Shown piece by piece: positions 59,246 through 64,000 of a DNA stretch of 64,000 bases; the first letter of the stretch is position 1, and each line of letters opens with the position of its first letter. The notes beneath the pieces were generated by a model. That model saw only the letters and a program-made list of their open reading frames with translations, was not told the DNA's origin and searched no databases. Position numbers and translations under genes: made by a program. The DNA lies in contig NZ_CP079946.1 in NCBI RefSeq assembly GCF_019968905.1, forward strand, positions 4,092,001 to 4,156,000, given 5' to 3'. This stretch comes from Corallococcus sp. EGB (lineage in GTDB: Bacteria > Myxococcota > Myxococcia > Myxococcales > Myxococcaceae).

Positions 59246-60118
59246 ATGTCAATGGATTCCACGACGGTCCTATGGCTGTTCGCGGCCGCCTTTGGCGCGA
59301 GTGCCCTCGGCGGTGTGCTTGGCATGGCCAGCGGCATCTTCATCGTGCCAATCCTCACGCTGTTCTTCCGCATCGATATTCACGTGGCGATCGGCGCGAG
59401 CATCGTCTCGGTGATTGCCTGTTCGTGCGGCAGCGCCGCTCCGCTCCTGAAGAGGCGCTTGACCAATATCCGCCTTGCGATCGTCCTTGAGACGGCCACC
59501 ACACTCGGAGCGCTGACGGGCGTGTTCCTGATCGGCGTCGTCTCAAATGCGTTTCTGTACGGCCTGTTTTCATTGATCCTGGCGCTGTCCGTCAAACAGA
59601 TGCTGGCGCGACGGCGCGAGGTGGAAGGGGGCGAACCCCGCGGGCCAGACGTGAAGAGTCTGGCCACGGTCCTACGCTTGCATTCGAGCTTTCCCGACCA
59701 TGCATCGGGCCGCGACGTGCCGTATCAGGTTGGCCGCGTGCCGTTCAGTCTGGCTTTGATGTACGGGGCGGGCGTGATCTCGGCACTGCTCGGCATCGGC
59801 TCTGGCGTGCTCAAGATCCCTGCCATGGATACCGCCTTGCGGCTGCCCATCAAGGTCTCGTCTGCCACATCGAACTTCATGATCGGCGTGACGGCCGCGG
59901 CGAGCGCCGGCGCATACTTCGTGAGAGGCGATATCGACATCGGCATCGCGGGGCCTGTCGCGCTTGGATCGGTCGTCGGAGCGCTTGTCGGGGCGCGCCT
60001 GCTGTTCGGGCTACCCGCCGAGAAGATTCGCATCGCCTTCGTGGTGATCCTCGCCCTGCTTGCGGTTGAAATGCTCCTGAGCGCCCTGGGTGTTCAGTTC
60101 CCTGGACGGTCGACATGA
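59246..60118 (+). CDS. TauE/SafE-family membrane permease
   Basis: 290 residues, about eight membrane helices: two repeats of the TauE type (GVLGMASGIFIVPILTLFFRIDIHVAIGASIVSVIACSCGSAA and the second GIGSGVLKIPAMDTALRLPIKVSSATSNFMIGVTAAASAG). The family exports or imports sulfite, sulfoacetate, sulfonates or other small anions. It is between the GntR gene and a DUF1634 gene, which starts 4 bases before its stop. Lower third-position GC than neighbours. Confidence 0.92.
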   Translation: MSMDSTTVLWLFAAAFGASALGGVLGMASGIFIVPILTLFFRIDIHVAIGASIVSVIACSCGSAAPLLKRRLTNIRLAIVLETATTLGALTGVFLIGVVSNAFLYGLFSLILALSVKQMLARRREVEGGEPRGPDVKSLATVLRLHSSFPDHASGRDVPYQVGRVPFSLALMYGAGVISALLGIGSGVLKIPAMDTALRLPIKVSSATSNFMIGVTAAASAGAYFVRGDIDIGIAGPVALGSVVGALVGARLLFGLPAEKIRIAFVVILALLAVEMLLSALGVQFPGRST

Positions 60119-60432
60119 AGGGCAAAGCCCATCGCCTTGAGCGGTGCGAGCAGGGTATCGCCGGACTGCTTTGGGGCGGCACCTGGCTTGCTTCAGCGCT
60201 CATTGCCGCCGGGTTGGCCCTGGGCGCGACACATGACTTCTGGAGTTCTCTCGCACCGGGCCTCAGCGGCTACGACGTGATGAAAGCCGGTGTGGCCCTG
60301 TTCATCATCTTGCCCGTCGCGCGTGTGGCGCTGATGCTGGTCATGTCCCTGCGCGAGCGCGACTACATCTATACCGCGATTTCGGTGTTCGTCCTGGCTG
60401 TCATCACGGCCGCGGTCATGGTCGGGCTGTGA
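60115..60432 (+). CDS. DUF1634-like small membrane protein
   Basis: 105 residues with three membrane helices (LLWGGTWLASALIAAGLALG; MKAGVALFIILPVARVALMLV; IYTAISVFVLAVITAAVMVG). This size and its place directly after a TauE/SafE gene (ATGA overlap) are typical of DUF1634 proteins, presumed partners of the permease. Function unproved. Confidence 0.85.
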   Translation: MKGKAHRLERCEQGIAGLLWGGTWLASALIAAGLALGATHDFWSSLAPGLSGYDVMKAGVALFIILPVARVALMLVMSLRERDYIYTAISVFVLAVITAAVMVGL

Positions 60433-60570
60433 GTCTGTGACATGCTCCTGCGCCGGCCTGGAGTGCGGCTCCTGGGCCACTCCTCGACGTGGGGCTACCA
60501 TCGCGAGCAACTTACGCGTTGGCCTTGGTGACGTGAGGGGGCGGCGGTTGCCATGTGGTAGCGTCCGGCC

Positions 60571-60918
60571 ATGACGGAGCTCATCGTTGTGGGCGTGATT
60601 GCCGTCGCGCTCGTCGTCGGACTGGTGGCCCTGCTTCGGTGGACAGTGGGGGCCGAGGTACGGCGCGCGAAGGTGCTCGCTCAGGGGGAGGGCGGGACGG
60701 CGCGCATCCTCGGCTGGGAGCCGACCGGGGTTGTCCATGGGGGCAACGACATCCTCCGCTTCGCGCTCACCGTTCGCCTCCATTCCGAGGACCGTGAGTT
60801 CCATGCCACGGCGGACCGCCTCGTACGGCCCATGGAGGCGCCGCTCTTTCAAGCTGGGATGCAGCGGCCGGTGCGCGTTCTTCGGGATGGAGAGCGCCTG
60901 GTGGTGGAGCTCGAGTAG
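60571..60918 (+). CDS. Small membrane-anchored hypothetical protein
   Basis: 115 residues: one N-terminal helix (LIVVGVIAVALVVGLVALLRW) and a small beta-domain (ILRFALTVRLHSEDREFHATADRLV), with the pattern G-x-x-x-N-x-x-L-x-F-x-L-x-V-x-L seen in DUF3592-like proteins. Unknown role. Returns to the high-GC style of the flanks. Ends 37 bases from the convergent hrpA. Confidence 0.7.
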   Translation: MTELIVVGVIAVALVVGLVALLRWTVGAEVRRAKVLAQGEGGTARILGWEPTGVVHGGNDILRFALTVRLHSEDREFHATADRLVRPMEAPLFQAGMQRPVRVLRDGERLVVELE

Positions 60919-60955
60919 CGCGGGGCTCTCGTCGCGGCCGCACCGCCACTCGCTT

Positions 60956-63900
60956 CTAGCGCAGCGCCGCGAGGGCCGCGCCGACCTTCGCCACCGTCAC
61001 CGACACGGGCGTCGTCACCTCCGGAGCGAAGATGGCCACGCGGAGCTCCTCGAAGGCCCACCGCAGCTCCTGCGCCGCCTCCTGGTCACGCACGGTGGCG
61101 CTCCTGGCGAGGAAGGTCTCCCACAGGGGGGTGAAGGGCGCGGCCTTCCCTGCGTCCTTGGCCGGGTTCGCCACCGCACGCGACAGCCGTGCCTGGGCCG
61201 CGCGGAGATATCGCGAGTAGTTCAGCAGGCGCGAGAGGGGAATCCACTCGATGAGCTTCGCGGGGAACAGCTGCCCGAGCTGCGAGCGGATGTCCCGCAC
61301 GGCCGCCGCGCCGCTCGGCCCCTTGGATGCGGCCTTGAGTGCGGCGAGCGTCTCCGCGAGCTCCGCGGAGGTGGCAATGACGACGTTCGCCCAGTCGCGA
61401 GCCGCCTGCTCGATGCGCGGTGAGCCCTCTTGGACCAGCTTCTCGAAGGCCGCCTTCGTGCGCGGCAGCGGCGCCCCCGGTGTGAGCTTGAACGCATCGT
61501 CGACGCTGCGTGCGAGGACGAGCGCCCGGAAGGCGTCGGCCTGGCCGCGCGCGGGCGGTGCGCCGTCCAGGGACGGGAAGGGCGGAGGCATGCGCGCGGC
61601 GCTGACGGCCACGTGTCCGCGTGCGGCGAGCATCAGGAGCCGGCGGACCCCCGCGCGCGTGGCCGCTTCGGCGGCGGCAGCGGTTTCGAGCAGCACCAGG
61701 TCCACGGCAGCGCCCCGGTCGACGAGCGCGGGATAGCTGCGGACCTCGAGCCCGCCGACCCGTCGGGTGACGAAGGGGGGCAGCTCCCCGAAGGTCCAGG
61801 CGGTCAGCCCCTTGCGCTCCCAGTCCGAGGCCGGTGCCGCGCTGCGCAGCGCCGCCCGTGCATGTCCCCCGTGCTGCTCGAGCAGCGCGTCGGCGTCGCG
61901 GCTCCGCGCGATCTCCTTTCCCCGCTCGTCGAGCACCCGGAGTGTGACGCGCAGGTACGGCACCACTGCATCCGCCCGGAAGGACTCCTCGGGCACGTCC
62001 ACGCCACACAGCCGGGACACCGCACGCGCGAGCGCTGGAATCAGCGGTCCGCGGAAGGGCACCAGCTCCTTCTCCAGGCGGTCGACCAGGTCCGGCACCG
62101 GCCCCAGCTGCTTGCGCTGGGCGCGGGGGAGCTGCTCGAGCAGGGCGGTGAGCTTCTCCCGCTGCCACCCGGGGATGGTCCAGTCGAGCTCCCCCGGGAC
62201 CAACTGGGCGAGCAGCAGCAGCGGCACGCTCAGGGTGATGCCGTCGTCCTCGGCCGAGGGATCGAAGGTGTACGTCACCGGCACGGACGCGCCGTGCAGG
62301 GTGATGGCATCCGGGTAGTGCGCCGGGGACAGGCCCGGGTCGTGTGAGAGTGCATCCTCCATCGAGAGGACGAGCACGTCGGGGTCGGCCGCCTCGGCCT
62401 TTCGGCGCCAGGCCTCGAAGCCCGCTCCGTCCGTCACGTCCTCCGGGACGCGCTGGTCGAAGAACGTCAGCAGCGCCTCGCTGTCGAGCAGCTCGCTGCG
62501 CCGGGCCTTGTCCCGCAGGCGCGCCACGCGCTCGAGCACCCGGCGGTTCTTCTCCTGGAACGCCCCCCGGGTGCGGTACTCGCCGCGCACCAGTGCATGA
62601 TCGAGGAACATCAGCCGTGCCCGGGCGGGGTCCATGTGGGCCAGGGCCACGGGGCGCTCCTTGAAGACCTGAAGCCCGAAGAGGGTCGCGTTCTCCTTCA
62701 CGATGGCGCGCGCGGACTTCTCCGACCAGTGCGGCTCGGAGTAGCTGCGCTTGAGCAGGTGGGGCGCCGCCGCCGCGAGCCACTCCGGGTCGAGCTTCGC
62801 CACGGTGCGCGCGAACAGCTGGGACGTCTCCACGAGCTCGAACGCCATCACCCATGCCGGGGGCTTCTTCGCGAGCGCCGACGAGGGGTGGACCATGAAG
62901 CGCGTCTGCTTCGCGCCCGTGAAGTAGCGCTGCTCCGGATTCCACTGGCCGATGCGGGACAAGAGCCCGGTGAGGAGCGCCTGGTGCAGCACGTCCCCGC
63001 GCGCCGGGGGGCCCCGGCCCTTGCGAGGCAGGCGCAGCTCGCGGACGGTCTCCTCGAGCTGGCGCTGGACGTCTCGCCACTCGCGCACCCGCAGGAACGA
63101 CAGGAAGTTGTCACGGCACACGCGCCGCAGATGGGACGTCCCGCGCTCCTCGGCCTCGCGCACGAACGCCCACAGCTTGAGGAGCCCCGTGAAGTCCGAA
63201 TGCTCGTCACGGAAGCGCGAGTGCAGCTGATCCGCCTTCTGCGCGAGCTCCCGGGGCCGCTCGCGCGGGTCCTGCAGGTTGAGCGCCGCGGCGATGATGA
63301 GCACCTCGTCCAGGCACCCGTACTCGGCGCCGGCGAGGATCATCCGCGCGATGCGTGGGTCCACCGGGAAGCGCGCGAGCTGGTGCCCGAGCGGCGTCAG
63401 GGTGCGCTCCTTGCCCTCGATGGCCCCGAGCTCCTCGAGCACCCGCCAGCCCTCGGCGATGGCCTTCGGCTGGGGCGGGTCGAGGAAGGGGAAGTCCTCG
63501 ACGTCACCGAGGCCGAGGGACTTCATCCGCAGGATGACCCCCGCGAGCCCGGTGCGCTTGATCTCCGGGTCGGTGAAGGGCGACCGCGAGGTGAAGCTCA
63601 CCTCGTCGTAGAGGCGCACGCAGATGCCTTCGCGCACGCGGCCGCAGCGCCCCTTGCGCTGGTCGGCGCTGGCCTGGGAGACCGGCTCGATGTGCAGGCG
63701 CGTGGTGCCCGAGCGTGGGTCGTAGCGCGACAGGCGCGCCACCCCCGTGTCCACGACGTACACGATCCCCGGGATGGTGACCGACGTCTCCGCGACGTTG
63801 GTCGCGAGGATGACGCGGCGCTGGGGGATGGTGGCGAAGACGCGCGACTGCTCGGCGGCCGACAGGCGCGCATACAGGGGCTGCACCACCGTGCCGCGAA

Positions 63901-64000
63901 GCTCGCGCGCGTTCAGGGCGTTCTCGGCCTCGCGGATCTCCCGCTCGCCGGGGAGGAACACGAGGACGTCCCCGTCCGGGTCGAGTGAGATCACGTTCGC
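60956..64000 (-). CDS. hrpA: ATP-dependent RNA helicase HrpA, C-terminal part (5' end beyond the right edge)
   Basis: 1014 or more codons. The open frame continues through base 64000, so the N-terminal DEAH (motifs I-III) domain lies outside. Visible: helicase-C motif IV (DVLVFLPGEREIREAE), motif V (VILATNVAETSVTIPGIVYVVDTG), motif VI (DQRKGRCGRVREGICVRLY), HA2/ratchet (GCLDEVLIIAAALNLQDPRERP), OB-fold, and the long DUF3418 C-terminus specific to HrpA. HrpA resolves stalled ribosomes and processes mRNA in E. coli. The full protein would be about 1250-1300 residues. Confidence 0.95.
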   Translation of the reverse strand, partial: ANVISLDPDGDVLVFLPGEREIREAENALNARELRGTVVQPLYARLSAAEQSRVFATIPQRRVILATNVAETSVTIPGIVYVVDTGVARLSRYDPRSGTTRLHIEPVSQASADQRKGRCGRVREGICVRLYDEVSFTSRSPFTDPEIKRTGLAGVILRMKSLGLGDVEDFPFLDPPQPKAIAEGWRVLEELGAIEGKERTLTPLGHQLARFPVDPRIARMILAGAEYGCLDEVLIIAAALNLQDPRERPRELAQKADQLHSRFRDEHSDFTGLLKLWAFVREAEERGTSHLRRVCRDNFLSFLRVREWRDVQRQLEETVRELRLPRKGRGPPARGDVLHQALLTGLLSRIGQWNPEQRYFTGAKQTRFMVHPSSALAKKPPAWVMAFELVETSQLFARTVAKLDPEWLAAAAPHLLKRSYSEPHWSEKSARAIVKENATLFGLQVFKERPVALAHMDPARARLMFLDHALVRGEYRTRGAFQEKNRRVLERVARLRDKARRSELLDSEALLTFFDQRVPEDVTDGAGFEAWRRKAEAADPDVLVLSMEDALSHDPGLSPAHYPDAITLHGASVPVTYTFDPSAEDDGITLSVPLLLLAQLVPGELDWTIPGWQREKLTALLEQLPRAQRKQLGPVPDLVDRLEKELVPFRGPLIPALARAVSRLCGVDVPEESFRADAVVPYLRVTLRVLDERGKEIARSRDADALLEQHGGHARAALRSAAPASDWERKGLTAWTFGELPPFVTRRVGGLEVRSYPALVDRGAAVDLVLLETAAAAEAATRAGVRRLLMLAARGHVAVSAARMPPPFPSLDGAPPARGQADAFRALVLARSVDDAFKLTPGAPLPRTKAAFEKLVQEGSPRIEQAARDWANVVIATSAELAETLAALKAASKGPSGAAAVRDIRSQLGQLFPAKLIEWIPLSRLLNYSRYLRAAQARLSRAVANPAKDAGKAAPFTPLWETFLARSATVRDQEAAQELRWAFEELRVAIFAPEVTTPVSVTVAKVGAALAALR

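Overview
This is a 64 kb, very GC-rich window (roughly 70% by eye) with dense bidirectional coding. It carries many lipoproteins and secreted proteins, D/G/A-rich linkers after lipoprotein cysteines, a TonB-domain/TonB-dependent receptor fusion, a CHAT-STAND-WD40 giant protein, a eukaryote-type SET protein and a multi-domain toxin. Together these suggest a predatory or social deltaproteobacterium of the Myxococcota (Myxococcus/Corallococcus/Archangium-like). That placement is inferred from protein style; no rRNA or phylogenetic marker is present. No rRNA, tRNA, insertion sequence or CRISPR array was recognised.

Layout. 1-6.7 kb: 5' part of a TonB-dependent receptor, a GT-C-like membrane protein, a methyltransferase, and an ArsR repressor translationally coupled to a short UvrA-like ABC ATPase, with a readable promoter/operator. 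6.7-12.1 kb: a lipoprotein, an EEP-fold hydrolase, a large putative toxin whose C-terminus reads as a RelA/SpoT-type (p)ppNpp synthetase followed by a small candidate immunity gene, and a secreted protein. 12.2-16.2 kb: three copies of a GCAAG/CTTGC dyad, a rifampicin-phosphotransferase homologue, and a bacterial deoxyhypusine-synthase-like protein. 16.5-23 kb: carbohydrate genes (GH13 lipoprotein, GH15, glucose-dehydrogenase-like MDR, aldo/keto reductase). 23-29 kb: a membrane protein with two L7/L12-like modules, a lipase-like hydrolase, hypotheticals, an NmrA-type protein, a RuBisCO-LSMT-like SET protein and an ECF-like sigma factor.

29-33.5 kb is a polyhydroxyalkanoate locus: phaB-phaC on the minus strand, and divergently a patatin-like protein and a phasin-like protein. 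PhaC carries an unusual repeat-derived insertion. 33.5-36 kb: a CHAT/gingipain-like peptidase divergent from two small proteins that resemble each other, then a GH19 endolysin-like enzyme. 36.8-51.3 kb is the most unusual block. Two divergent, tightly coupled operons share a short promoter region. The minus one encodes sensor-MFS fusion, periplasmic binding protein and CHAT-nSTAND-WD40 protein. The plus one encodes porin, Cache/HAMP-like sensor, sensor-MFS fusion, ATP-grasp ligase and a second binding protein. I infer an envelope-spanning sensing/uptake system wired to a protease-NTPase switch; I know of no described counterpart.

51.3-58.1 kb: hypotheticals, two lipoproteins, two small Cys-rich secreted proteins and a CAP-related protein. 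58.5-60.4 kb: a GntR-TauE-DUF1634 cassette with lower GC and likely foreign origin. 60.9-64 kb: the C-terminal two-thirds or more of HrpA helicase, running off the right edge.
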